From Acidimicrobiaceae bacterium (GTDB taxonomy: Bacteria > Actinomycetota > Acidimicrobiia > Acidimicrobiales > Aldehydirespiratoraceae): a stretch of 48,975 nucleotides of DNA. The position numbers were made by a program, and so were the translations under genes. The notes under the pieces were generated by a model. It did not search any database. It saw only the letters and a list, made by a program, of their open reading frames with translations, and had not been told where the DNA came from. The first letter of the stretch is position 1; each line of letters opens with the position of its first letter. Of this stretch, positions 27,404 to 35,437 are shown piece after piece. The stretch is from NCBI GenBank assembly GCA_009844405.1, contig VYBO01000142.1, positions 1 through 48,975 of the forward strand, given 5' to 3'.

Positions 27404-28261
27404 TCAGCCGGATGTGTCCTGCTGGCGCAGGAAGCGCTCGAACTCGGCGCCCAGATCGTCGGGACTGGGGACGCTGCGCTTGGCCCGGGCGTCGGCTCGG
27501 GCCTCGAGGCGCCGCACGTAGGCCACCACGTCTTCGTCGGAGTCCATGGCGTCGTTGACCCGCCGCTCCCACTCCGCCGCGGCCTCGTCGAGCTCGGACC
27601 AGCCGGTGGGCAGCCCGGTCACCCGCTCGAAACGCTCCAGCAGGGCGCGAGCCCCCTTGGGGTTCGGCGCGCCCGACACGTAGTGGGGCACCGCCACCCG
27701 CAGCGACACGGCCGGGATCCCGAACCTCTCGAAGCGATCGTGGAGCACGCCCACGATCCCGGTCGGGCCCTCGTAGGAGGGCCGGTCCAGCCCCCAGGCC
27801 TCGGCCAGGCCCGGGTCGGTGGTGGAGCCGGTCACCCCGAAGGGGCGGGTATGGGGTATGTCGGCGATGTGCGCGCCGACCGTCACCAGCGCGGCGGCCC
27901 CGCTCCGCGTCGCCAGCTCGACCACCACCTCGGCGTAGGACCGCCACTTCAGCTGCGGCTCCGCGCCCACCACCAGCACCAGGTCGTGGCGGGCGTCCGG
28001 CGGGCGCAGCACGTGCACGTCGTTGGCGGGCCAGACGATGTCTCGCCGCTCGTCGCGCAGGCGGATGATGGGTCTCTGCTCGGCGAAGTTGAAGAACTCC
28101 TCACCGTCGATGTGCGCCACCCGGATCGAGTCGCTGCGCTCGCTCAACCACTCGAGGGCGCCCGTCGCCGCCCCGCCCACGTCGAACCAGCCCTGGTAGG
28201 CCGTCACCAGGATCGGCGACCGGAGATCGGGCAGCGTCGCCTCCCAGACCAGACAGCTCAC
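27404..28261 (-). CDS. PAC2-family protein
   Basis: 285-residue PAC2 (proteasome assembly chaperone-like) protein common in actinobacteria. It opens VSCLVWEATLPDLRSPILVTAYQGWFDVGGAATG and holds the family strands LVLVVGAEPQLKW and VTVGAHIADIPHTRPFGVTG, and AVPHYVSGAPNPKGARALLERF. The C-terminal 60 residues are helical and charged. The bacterial role is not established. GTG 28261 is chosen because homology starts there; the frame stays open to 28528 through the leuA leader region on the other strand. It is divergent from leuA. Confidence 0.85.
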   Translation of the reverse strand: MSCLVWEATLPDLRSPILVTAYQGWFDVGGAATGALEWLSERSDSIRVAHIDGEEFFNFAEQRPIIRLRDERRDIVWPANDVHVLRPPDARHDLVLVVGAEPQLKWRSYAEVVVELATRSGAAALVTVGAHIADIPHTRPFGVTGSTTDPGLAEAWGLDRPSYEGPTGIVGVLHDRFERFGIPAVSLRVAVPHYVSGAPNPKGARALLERFERVTGLPTGWSELDEAAAEWERRVNDAMDSDEDVVAYVRRLEARADARAKRSVPSPDDLGAEFERFLRQQDTSG

Positions 28262-28336
28262 GCCCCAAGCATGGCGCGGATTGCACCCGGCGACACGCCC
28301 AGGACCGGCCCGCCCGCCGTGGTCGTTGCCGGTGTG

Positions 28337-28365
28337 TTGGACGCGAGCGCTGAGAGGGCTAGTGT
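28337..28365 (+). promoter_or_regulatory. leuA promoter
   Basis: TTGGAC (28337-28342) and TAGTGT (28360-28365) are spaced by 17 bases. The transcript would begin about 28372-28374, at the GTG of the leucine leader peptide. Confidence 0.7.
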
Positions 28366-28373
28366 TGACGGCG

Positions 28374-28409
28374 GTGACCACCTTCGCCGACCTCCTGCTT
28401 CTCGTGTAG
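28374..28409 (+). CDS. leuL: leuA leader peptide MTTFADLLLLV
   Basis: Eleven-codon open frame, GTG to TAG, encoding MTTFADLLLLV with four leucine codons in a row (CTC CTG CTT CTC). It begins at the predicted transcription start, so it is leaderless. Its stop codon overlaps the left arm of the first hairpin of the attenuator. Ribosome stalling at the leucine run when charged tRNA-Leu is scarce would control leuA, as known for amino-acid biosynthetic leaders in actinobacteria. Confidence 0.8.
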   Translation: MTTFADLLLLV

Positions 28410-28469
28410 GCGAGCGCCACATATCGGTGCTCGCCGATCCCCTCGTGCCTCTGGCCGGGGGGATTTGTG
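28409..28469 (+). promoter_or_regulatory. leuA transcription attenuator (two hairpins)
   Basis: Hairpin 1 has a 10-base stem GGCGAGCGCC / GGTGCTCGCC (28409-28418 with 28426-28435, one G-U pair) and a 7-base loop. Hairpin 2 pairs ATCCCC (28437-28442) with GGGGAT (28459-28464) and is followed by a T-rich stretch TTTGTGCTTGTT, giving a terminator-like end 47 bases before the leuA ATG. The alternative antiterminator pairing was not resolved by eye. Confidence 0.65.
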
Positions 28470-28515
28470 CTTGTTGGGACCCGAACCCGAACCCTCCCCC
28501 ACAAAGGACAAGACG

Positions 28516-30249
28516 ATGCCAACGCCAAAGACGATGCCGTTCACCAAATACCGGCCCTACCCAGCAGTCGAGCTGGCCGACCGCACCTGGCCGGACCGGC
28601 GGATCACCAAGGCTCCGCTGTGGTGCTCGGTCGACTTGCGGGACGGCAACCAGGCCCTGGTCGACCCCATGGACATCGGTCGCAAGCAGCGCATGTACGA
28701 CCACCTCGTCGACATGGGCTTCTCCGAGATCGAGGTGGGCTTCCCGGCCGCATCCCAGCCCGACTTCGACTTCTGCCGCAAGCTCATCGAATCCGACCGG
28801 ATCCCCGACGGCGTCACCATCCAGGTGCTCACCCAGGCCCGCGACGAACTCATCGAGCGCACCTTCGACGCCGTGGCCGGGGCGCCCCGGGCCATCGTGC
28901 ACCTCTACAATTCCACCTCCGTCACCCAGCGACGGGTGGTGTTCCGGACCGACCGGGCCGGCATCGTCGAGATCGCAGTGAACGGCGCCGAGCAGTGCAT
29001 GCGCGGCCTCGACAGAGCCCGGAAGGCCGGCGACGCCGACGGCATCCGCTTCGAGTACTCGCCGGAGAGCTACACCGGCACCGAGCCCGACTTCACCGTG
29101 GAGGTGTGCGAGGCGGTCATGGACGTGATCGGCCCCACGCCCGACTGGCCCCTGATCCTCAACCTGCCGGCCACCGTGGAGATGTCGTCGGCCAACATCT
29201 ACGGCGACATGATCGAGCGCTTCCACCGCGACATCCGCGACCGGGACACGATCGTGCTGTCGCTGCACCCCCACAACGACCGGGGCACCGCAGTGGCCGC
29301 GGCCGAGTTCGGGATCATGGCCGGCGCCGACCGGGTGGAGGGCACCCTGTTCGGAAACGGCGAGCGCACCGGCAACGTGGACGTGGTCACCATCGCGCTC
29401 AACCTGCTCACCCAGGGCGTCGACCCCGAGCTCGACATCAGCGACGTCGAGGAGGCCCGCCGGGTGTTCGAGTACGCCAACCGCATGACGGTTCCCGAGC
29501 GCCATCCCTATGTGGGCGACCTGGTGTACACGGCCTTCTCCGGCAGCCATCAGGACGCCATCAAGAAGGGCATGGCCGCCATTTACGACGTGGCGCCGGG
29601 CGAGTCCCTGGTAGGGGAGTACGACGTTTGGGACGTCCCCTACCTGCCGGTCGACCCCCGACACCTCGGCCGCAGCTACGAGGCGGTCGTGCGGGTCAAC
29701 AGCCAGTCGGGCAAGGGCGGCGTGGCCTACGTGCTGCTTCACGAGTACGGCCTGGACCTTCCCCGGGACCTGCAGGTGGACTTCTCCAAGCAGATCCAGA
29801 CCGTCACGGAGGACACCGGCACCGAGATCACCTCCTACGAGATCCACCGCCGGTTCATGTCCTCCTATGTGGAGCCGGAACGGCCCTGGGTCGAGTTGAT
29901 CGGCCATCGGGCCACCACCGACACCATCGGAGAATCCCGAACCGATCTCGAGGCTCGGCTGCGGGTCGCCGGCGAGGAGCGCACAATCACCGGGACCGGC
30001 AACGGGCCCATCGACGCGTTCGTGACCGCCCTACAGGCCGACGGGCTCTTCGCCGGCAAGATCCACGACTACTACGAGCACGCCATCGGCACCGGCAGCG
30101 ACGCCACCGCCGCGGCCTACGTGGAAGTCGACACCGGTGACCGCTACACCACCTGGGGGGTGGGCCTGCACGAGTCGATCGTGTCGGCCTCGCTGCGGGC
30201 CGTGGTCAGCGCCATCAACCGCATGCACGCCACCGGAGTCCTCGACTGA
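28516..30249 (+). CDS. leuA: 2-Isopropylmalate synthase
   Basis: 577-residue enzyme that condenses acetyl-CoA with 2-oxoisovalerate, the first committed step of leucine synthesis. The catalytic HMGL-like domain starts with WCSVDLRDGNQALVDPMD and holds the metal site SLHPHNDRGTA. The C-terminal regulatory (LeuA dimer) domain begins about residue 440. The long form with an extended N-terminus (MPTPKTMPFTKYRPYPAVEL) is that of actinobacterial LeuA. ATG 28516 is preceded by AAAGGA; the frame extends to 28465 through the attenuator. Expression is probably controlled by the leucine leader upstream. Confidence 0.95.
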   Translation: MPTPKTMPFTKYRPYPAVELADRTWPDRRITKAPLWCSVDLRDGNQALVDPMDIGRKQRMYDHLVDMGFSEIEVGFPAASQPDFDFCRKLIESDRIPDGVTIQVLTQARDELIERTFDAVAGAPRAIVHLYNSTSVTQRRVVFRTDRAGIVEIAVNGAEQCMRGLDRARKAGDADGIRFEYSPESYTGTEPDFTVEVCEAVMDVIGPTPDWPLILNLPATVEMSSANIYGDMIERFHRDIRDRDTIVLSLHPHNDRGTAVAAAEFGIMAGADRVEGTLFGNGERTGNVDVVTIALNLLTQGVDPELDISDVEEARRVFEYANRMTVPERHPYVGDLVYTAFSGSHQDAIKKGMAAIYDVAPGESLVGEYDVWDVPYLPVDPRHLGRSYEAVVRVNSQSGKGGVAYVLLHEYGLDLPRDLQVDFSKQIQTVTEDTGTEITSYEIHRRFMSSYVEPERPWVELIGHRATTDTIGESRTDLEARLRVAGEERTITGTGNGPIDAFVTALQADGLFAGKIHDYYEHAIGTGSDATAAAYVEVDTGDRYTTWGVGLHESIVSASLRAVVSAINRMHATGVLD

Positions 30250-30616
30250 CCGCGCTCGCTCCGAATCTCGGGTTGTTTCTGGGCGCATCGCACCCGTTTT
30301 CCCACCGAGACCGGCCGAGACAGCGAGCCCGGCGCGAGCGAGCCGGAGGGCGCTCTGCGATCGACGCGGCCTCCTCGTCGAGCCGGTCCACATCCGCCGG
30401 CGCGAGCGAGCCGGAGGGCGCTCTGCGATCGACGAGGCCTGGTCGGGCGCCCATCTGGCGGATGAACAAGTGCTGCCCGCTCTGGCAGACTGCCAGAGGC
30501 CGGGCGGATAGCAATAGGCTCGGGGAACTGCGAGAGGCGTTGAGCGAGGCCGTGGCCCGAGCGGCCCGTGAGCGAAGCGAACAAGAGCGGGAAAGACACG
30601 ACGCGAGAGATCTCAG
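30250..30616. other. Gene-free stretch with repeats between leuA and the hydratase gene
   Basis: No gene is visible here. It holds a 38-bp direct repeat (30329-30366 and 30397-30434, beginning CCGGCGCGAGCGAGCCGG), a perfect 8-base hairpin CTCTGGCA / TGCCAGAG at 30480-30498 with a 3-base loop, and a copy of the core of the dispersed repeat (30552-30593). The hairpin could terminate leuA transcription, though no T-run follows. Confidence 0.7.
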
Positions 30617-31396
30617 GTGGACTACCAGAACCTGCTGTGCAAGCGTGACGAACGCTACGTGACGATCACGCTCAACCGGCCCGAGCGGCGCAACTGCCTG
30701 TCGTCGGAGATGCTCGCCGAGCTCGACGACGCTCTGCGGGCCACCGGCACCGAAGGCGAGGTGGCCGGCGTGGTGCTGGCCGCCAACGGGCCGGTGTTCT
30801 CCTCGGGCCACGACCTGGCCGAGATGGCCGAGATGACCGAAGCCGACCTGCGAGAGCTGTTCGCCCTGTGCACCTCGGCCATGACTGCCATGGCCGAGAT
30901 CCCGCAGGTGGTGGTGGCCAAGGTTCACGCCCTGGCCACCGCGGCCGGCGCCCAGCTGGCGGCCAGCGCCGACTTGATAGTGGCCAGCACCGAGGCCGCC
31001 TTCGCCACCCCCGGCGGCAAGGGAGGTTTGTTCTGCCACACCCCGATGGTGGCAGTGGCCCGGCCGCTGGGTCGCAAGCGGGCCGTGGAGCTGGCCCTCA
31101 CCGGCGACGCCATCGACGCGGCCACCGCGCTCGAGTGGGGGCTCGTCAACCGGGTGGTGCCGCCGGCGGACCTTGACGAGGCAACCATGGACCTGCTGGG
31201 CCGGGCCACCCGGGGCAGCCGCTACGCCAAGGGCGTCGGCAAGCAGACCCTCTACGCGCAGATGGACATGGCCGTCGACGACGCCTATGAGTTGGCCATG
31301 GACGTGATGGCGACCAACGCGGCCCGCGGCGACGGCGCCGAGTGGCCCAAGGCCTTCATCGAGAAGCGCCGCCCCGTCTGGACCCACACCGGCTAG
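30617..31396 (+). CDS. Enoyl-CoA hydratase/isomerase family protein (ECHDC3-like)
   Basis: 259-residue crotonase-fold protein. Oxyanion-hole segments are SSGHDLAEM and ATAAGAQLAASADLIVAS. The region that carries the catalytic Glu residues in true hydratases reads ATPGGKGGLFCHTPMVAV. This is the GLFC(S)TP type I recall from ECHDC3-like members, so ordinary hydratase activity is doubtful. It starts with GTG directly after a dispersed repeat copy. The substrate is unknown. It is not obviously operonic with leuA (367 bases away). Confidence 0.85.
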   Translation: MDYQNLLCKRDERYVTITLNRPERRNCLSSEMLAELDDALRATGTEGEVAGVVLAANGPVFSSGHDLAEMAEMTEADLRELFALCTSAMTAMAEIPQVVVAKVHALATAAGAQLAASADLIVASTEAAFATPGGKGGLFCHTPMVAVARPLGRKRAVELALTGDAIDAATALEWGLVNRVVPPADLDEATMDLLGRATRGSRYAKGVGKQTLYAQMDMAVDDAYELAMDVMATNAARGDGAEWPKAFIEKRRPVWTHTG

Positions 31397-31481
31397 CACG
31401 CGGCTCGAAATCGATGCAGATCGCGACCCGTGAGGGCCAATATCCGCACCAATATGAAGGGTGGGGCGGACAGGCGATCGG

Positions 31482-32819
31482 CTAGCGGCCGTCCACCGAC
31501 CAGTGCCAGGGCTCGCTGGGGAGGTTCTTGAGGCCGAACTGGGGCGCGAGGCGCTGGAGCGCCTGGAACACGGCGCTGTTGCGGCTGGTGATGAGCCGGC
31601 CGTTGTTCGTCAGGTCGATGGCCAGGCCCCTCTCGTGGTTGCTCCGGCCCGGCCGAGCGGTGGGGGGCCGGCAAGTGCTGGAAGGCTTGCTCCAGATCTC
31701 CCATTCCGACGCGCCGCAGTTGGACCGGCGCAGGTTGATCTGCTCGGTGGCGGTCCGGTATCCCCAGCCGCCCAGGTTGAAGCCCTCCGCCTCCATGGCT
31801 GCGACCAGGCCGTCGACCGCCTCCGCGATCTGCACGTGCACCTCGAAGCCGCGCACCCAGACGAGCGGCAGGCCCGAATCGGACGGATCCACCGACTCGG
31901 CCAGCGCCCGTCCCTCGGCTGCCTCCTGCTCGGCCCTGAGCCGGGCCTCCTCGGCTCTGCGCCGCGCCTCCTCCGCCCGGCGGCGGGCCTCCTCCTCGGC
32001 CCGCTGGCGTTCCAGGGCCGCGGCGATCTCGCGCTCGGCTGCCTCGATCTCCGCGGCCAACGCCGCGTCCAGCTGTCTGATCGTCTGGACCTCGTACAGC
32101 CGCCTCTCGACACGCTCCTCGGCCGCTACCGACAGCTCGGCCTCGCGGTCGACGGCCGCTCGCAGGTCGGCGAGGATCAGGGCCGCCGCCCGGCGGTGAG
32201 CCTCGGCCGCATCGGCCGCTCCGACGGCTTGGAGCCGCCAGCGCTCCAACTCCTCGCCTATCCGGCGCAGCTCGTCGATGTCGTCGATCCGGCTGCCGGC
32301 GGCGAACCCGGCCAGTGCCTCCTCGCGGGCGTTCTGCCACGGGTCGGAGCCGAGCACGCTGAACGTTCCGGTCGGCGCCTGGAAAGAGACGTACGACTCG
32401 ATCACCGCCTCTCGCAGACCCTCCCGGGTGGCGAGCAGCTCGTCTTCAAGCTCCGAGATCCTGATTTCGGCCTCGCTCACTATGGCCTCGGCGTCCATCA
32501 CGGCCCGCTCGGCCTCGTCGAGGGCCGCCTGCTGGGCATCGACCGACGCCTGGGCCTTGTTGAGGGCGTCGATCAGGTCCTCGGCCTCGGCTGTGGCCGC
32601 GTCGAGGCTCCCGGCCGCGGCCTCCGCCGCCCTGTCCAGATCCTCGCGCTGGGCCTTGGTGTCCCTGACGGTCTGCCGGCCTTGCCTGACGATCTCCTCG
32701 TCGCTCTGGGCGGAGGCGGATCCCGCCGCGGCCGCGACCGCCAACAGGAGCGCGAGCACGGCCAGCCCGCGGCTCCGGCGGGCCGGGCGAGACGAGCGGC
32801 AGGGGGATCTCACAGTCAT
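31482..32819 (-). CDS. Secreted coiled-coil protein with M15 (VanY-like) peptidase domain
   Basis: 445 residues. It has an Arg-rich N-terminus then a hydrophobic core ending ASAQS, a Sec or Tat signal peptide with cleavage after about residue 38. Two long coiled-coil regions (about 40-130 and 165-300, with RRRAEEARRRAEEA repeats) precede a C-terminal M15 D-alanyl-D-alanine carboxypeptidase-like domain. The zinc-site pattern is complete: His395 and Asp402 in NHERGLAIDL, Glu436 and His439 in EPWHWSV. It resembles cell-wall hydrolases whose coiled coil is regulated by a membrane partner. ATG 32819 is preferred over the in-frame TTG at 32840. Likely extracytoplasmic peptidoglycan trimming. Confidence 0.82.
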   Translation of the reverse strand: MTVRSPCRSSRPARRSRGLAVLALLLAVAAAAGSASAQSDEEIVRQGRQTVRDTKAQREDLDRAAEAAAGSLDAATAEAEDLIDALNKAQASVDAQQAALDEAERAVMDAEAIVSEAEIRISELEDELLATREGLREAVIESYVSFQAPTGTFSVLGSDPWQNAREEALAGFAAGSRIDDIDELRRIGEELERWRLQAVGAADAAEAHRRAAALILADLRAAVDREAELSVAAEERVERRLYEVQTIRQLDAALAAEIEAAEREIAAALERQRAEEEARRRAEEARRRAEEARLRAEQEAAEGRALAESVDPSDSGLPLVWVRGFEVHVQIAEAVDGLVAAMEAEGFNLGGWGYRTATEQINLRRSNCGASEWEIWSKPSSTCRPPTARPGRSNHERGLAIDLTNNGRLITSRNSAVFQALQRLAPQFGLKNLPSEPWHWSVDGR

Positions 32820-32910
32820 GGTGTAGTCACCGCCCGCCAAGAACCGCAGCCCAAGCTACCAGGGTGGGTGACCCGACAGCGGTGAGGGTGTGGTGGGTCA
32901 GCGTGCATGC

Positions 32911-33006
32911 GTGCAGCTGGGCCTGACGCTGGGTTGCTGGGGCCGGGCCACGCCCGACGGTGTGGCGGAGTTGGCCGCCGCGGCCGACCGGGCCGGATTC
33001 CCGGGC
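32911..33006 (+). pseudogene. N-terminal fragment of an LLM oxidoreductase
   Basis: From the GTG at 32911 the sequence reads MQLGLTLGCWGRATPDGVAELAAAADRAGF. This is the first strand and helix of a luciferase-like F420-dependent oxidoreductase. Homology stops at about residue 32. The frame continues open by chance, into antisense of the next pseudogene. It is a separate truncated gene, since the neighbour on the other strand has its own N-terminus. Confidence 0.55.
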
Positions 33007-33094
33007 GCGCGTCTCAGTGCCGGTAGGGGATCGGCATCGACGTGCTGGGAGGCGGAGTCGTCTCGATGTCCGGTGGCGGCGCGTTCCACTCCGG

Positions 33095-34542
33095 TTACTT
33101 GCGCACCGCGTCGGCCCGGTACTTCTCGGTGGAGTGCACCCGGTCTGGGTCGAACTCGGGGATCGCCTGGTCGCCGAGGATCTCGATCATCTCGAGGACC
33201 TCCTCGTAGGCGAGGCCCTCGTTGGGCAGGCCGAACACCAGCCGGTCGGTGCCCACGGCCACATACGACTTCTCCAGCTCCCGCACACCTCCTCGGGCGT
33301 GCCGCACAGCATGTAGCCGGCGTCGATGGCGAAGTCGAGGGTGGCCTCTTCGGGCAGGCCGGTGGGCGGCTCGGGCCCGGTGGGCGCGCCCTCCGGCTCG
33401 GCGATGGCGTCGTGGTACAGGCACACCATCGAGTAGAGGTAGCCCCGGACGGGCGTCAACGCGATCTCCCGGGCCCGGTCGCGGCCGTCGAGGCAGATCA
33501 CGGCGTTGGTCATCATCACGTTGTCGTTCATGTAGGAGCCGTGGGGCTCGGAGCACTCGGCGATGGCCTCCTTGCAGCTGTCGATGCGCCCCTCGAGTGC
33601 GGGCGCGGGCTCGAAGTTGAAGGCGATGGCGCCGATGCCCATGCTGCCGGCGGTGGTGAACGTGGCCGGACTGCCGCAGGCCACCCACGAAGGCGGGTGG
33701 GTGCCGTAGAGGGGCTCGGGGAGGATGTCGTGGTTGGGCGGCAAACCGAAGTGCTCGCCCTCGTAGGAATAGTCCCGCTGGGCCCACATGCGGGGCGTCT
33801 CGGCCATCACCTCGTTCCACATGGCCTTGGAGGCCCCGCGGAAAGGCGGGCGACCCGGCCCATAAGAGGCCCCGCGGATAGGCGGGCGACCCGGCCCATA
33901 CGGGGCGGGGCCGTGGCCCGAGCGGCCCGTGAGCGAAGCGAACAAGAGCGGGAATGACCACCCTGCGCCGCGATTGGCCGCCGATCAATCCGCGCTCGCT
34001 CTTAGAGGCCCCGCGGATAGGCGGGCGACCCGGCCCATACGGGGCGGGGCCGTGGCCCGAGCGGCCCGTGAGCGAAGCGAACAAGAGCGGGAATGACCAC
34101 CCTGCGCCGCGATTGGCTGCCGATCAATCCGCGCTCGCTCTTGGTATCGGAGGTCAGGGTGCTGTTGAAGGTGGCCACCTCGTGGCTGCCCGCGCTCCGG
34201 CCGGCGCCGAACTCGAAGCGGCCCTCGCAGAAGCGGTCGAGCATGGCGGCCCGCTCGGCGATGCGGACCGGTTGCTCCTTGGTGGTCGGCAGGCTGGTGA
34301 TGGCGGTGCCCAGGTGGATGTAGTCGGTCTGGGCCGCGATCCAGCCGATCATCACCTCCGGTGCCGACATTGTGGCTGTACTCGGTGAGGCAGTGGTGCT
34401 CCCCGAACCAGGCGAACTTTCAGTTGTGCTTGTCGGCATGGATCACATACGACGCCTCGCGCATCACCACGAGTTGCTCGTGCTCGGGAATGCGCGCCGA
34501 GGGGCCCGGAATGCAGCCGTTCTGGAATATCCCGAACTCCAT
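33095..34542 (-). pseudogene. LLM-class oxidoreductase, broken by a stop, frameshifts and a repeat insertion
   Basis: On the minus strand from ATG 34542 (GGGAGGG upstream) the protein begins MEFGIFQNGCIPGPSARIPE and would be a luciferase-like oxidoreductase of about 370 residues. It is broken four times: a TGA at 34422-34420 where the family has Trp (HN-stop-KFAWFGEHH), a one-base insertion near 34371 (after LTEYSH), about 310 bp of repeat sequence at 33830-34142 between ATFNSTLTSDT and KAMWNEVM, and a frameshift near 33290 (EVCGSW to ELEKSYVAVGTDRLVFG). It ends with a TAA at 33095. Decay of a former F420- or flavin-linked enzyme. Confidence 0.8.
33830..34142. repeat. Tandem copies of a 139-bp dispersed repeat
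   Basis: Two full units at 33865-34003 and 34004-34142 differ at a handful of sites, and a partial third piece of about 35 bp lies at 33830-33864. Each unit contains AGGCCCCGCGGATAGGCGGG, then the core GTGGCCCGAGCGGCCC, then GAATGACCACCCTGCG. Single or partial copies of the unit or its core occur at 1-55, 30552-30593, 34605-34675, 37211-37304, 41807-41840 and 41878-41930, on both strands. Confidence 0.9.
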
Positions 34543-34604
34543 GGACCCTCCCCTGGGTGGACGGCAGGCAGTTGCGGCTGTCGGCGCCGAGGTTGACGGA
34601 CGCC

Positions 34605-34675
34605 ATTCCCGCTTGTGTTCGCCTTCGCTTGTGTTCGCCTTCGCTCACGGGCCGCTCGGGCCACGGCCTCGCGGG
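34605..34675 (-). repeat. Diverged copy of the dispersed repeat core
   Basis: Reverse-orientation copy of the repeat core, with an internal duplication of CTTGTGTTCGCCTTCG. It lies upstream of the methyltransferase gene; the frame of that gene stays open through it, but the translation is that of the repeat. Confidence 0.75.
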
Positions 34676-34736
34676 GACTCCGATCGATCGCTCCCTGGCC
34701 GCTCGGCCTCAGAACTGATGCCAAGGTCGGCGCGGT

Positions 34737-34742
34737 TAGGGT
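34737..34742 (+). promoter_or_regulatory. -10 box of the methyltransferase at 34750
   Basis: TAGGGT ends seven bases before the GTG start, predicting a leaderless mRNA. A weak -35-like CTGATG lies at 34715-34720, 16 bases upstream. Confidence 0.45.
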
Positions 34743-34749
34743 TGGCGAG

Positions 34750-35352
34750 GTGAACCGGTGGTGGGAGATCGGCGGTGCGGCCCACGGCGGCGTCTACGAC
34801 GACCGTTGGCGGCGAATGGAGGCCAGGGGCGGGTGGGTCCACGGCGAGGCCGACCTGGTGAGCTGGTTCGAGCCGGCTTCGGTGCTGGACGCCGGCTGCG
34901 GCACGGGCCGTGTGGCCATCGAACTCAACCGCCGCGGCACCGATGTCGTGGGCGTGGACCTCGACACCCGCATGCTGGACGAGGCCCGCAGCAAGGCCCC
35001 GCAGGTGCCGTGGATCCTGGGCGACCTCAGCGATGTGGAGATCCCGGCGCCCGGCGCGGCCCAAGGGAGGCGACAGTTCGACCTGACCGTGCTGGCCGGC
35101 AACGTGATGGCGTTCGTGGAGATCGGCACCGAGGCGGCGGTCGTGGCCAACATGGCCCGTCACCTGAGCCCGGGCGGGCGGCTGGTGTCCGGCTTCCGCC
35201 TCGGGCTCAGCCCGCTGACCTTCGCCGACTACGACCGGTTCGCCGGCGCCGTCGGCCTGGAGTGGGAGCACCGCTGGACCACCTGGGACCGCGAGCCCTA
35301 CGACGGCGGCAGCTACGCGGTCACCGTGCACCGACGGCCGAGAGACGTGTGA
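34750..35352 (+). CDS. Class I SAM-dependent methyltransferase
   Basis: 200-residue Rossmann-fold methyltransferase. Motif I is VLDAGCGTGRVAIEL (45-59), with the acidic end of strand 2 in VVGVDLD and a post-motif ILGDLSDV. The acceptor is unknown: the family includes many small-molecule methylases. GTG 34750 is chosen over the frame start at 34615, since the upstream 45 residues are translated repeat and a -10 box ends seven bases before this GTG. The next gene starts 85 bases after its stop. Confidence 0.83.
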   Translation: MNRWWEIGGAAHGGVYDDRWRRMEARGGWVHGEADLVSWFEPASVLDAGCGTGRVAIELNRRGTDVVGVDLDTRMLDEARSKAPQVPWILGDLSDVEIPAPGAAQGRRQFDLTVLAGNVMAFVEIGTEAAVVANMARHLSPGGRLVSGFRLGLSPLTFADYDRFAGAVGLEWEHRWTTWDREPYDGGSYAVTVHRRPRDV

Positions 35353-35437
35353 GGGTGCTCGTCAGCGAGATTGATGCAGTTGGCGCCCCAGCACGGCAGT
35401 TGTCCGCATCCATTTCGGGTGGGTCGGCCAGGGCGTG

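Noticed and set aside
27384-27947. Longer cupin protein
   Set aside because: The extra part is Arg/Gly-rich and overlaps the PAC2 gene in another frame, while AGGAGG lies just before ATG 27383.
32890-33957. 355-codon plus-strand gene
   Set aside because: Only the first 30 or so codons from 32911 look like an LLM protein; the rest is antisense of the other LLM pseudogene.
34420-34422. Selenocysteine or recoded TGA in the LLM gene
   Set aside because: The family has Trp at this place, there is no sign of a recoding element, and the gene has other frameshifts and an insertion.
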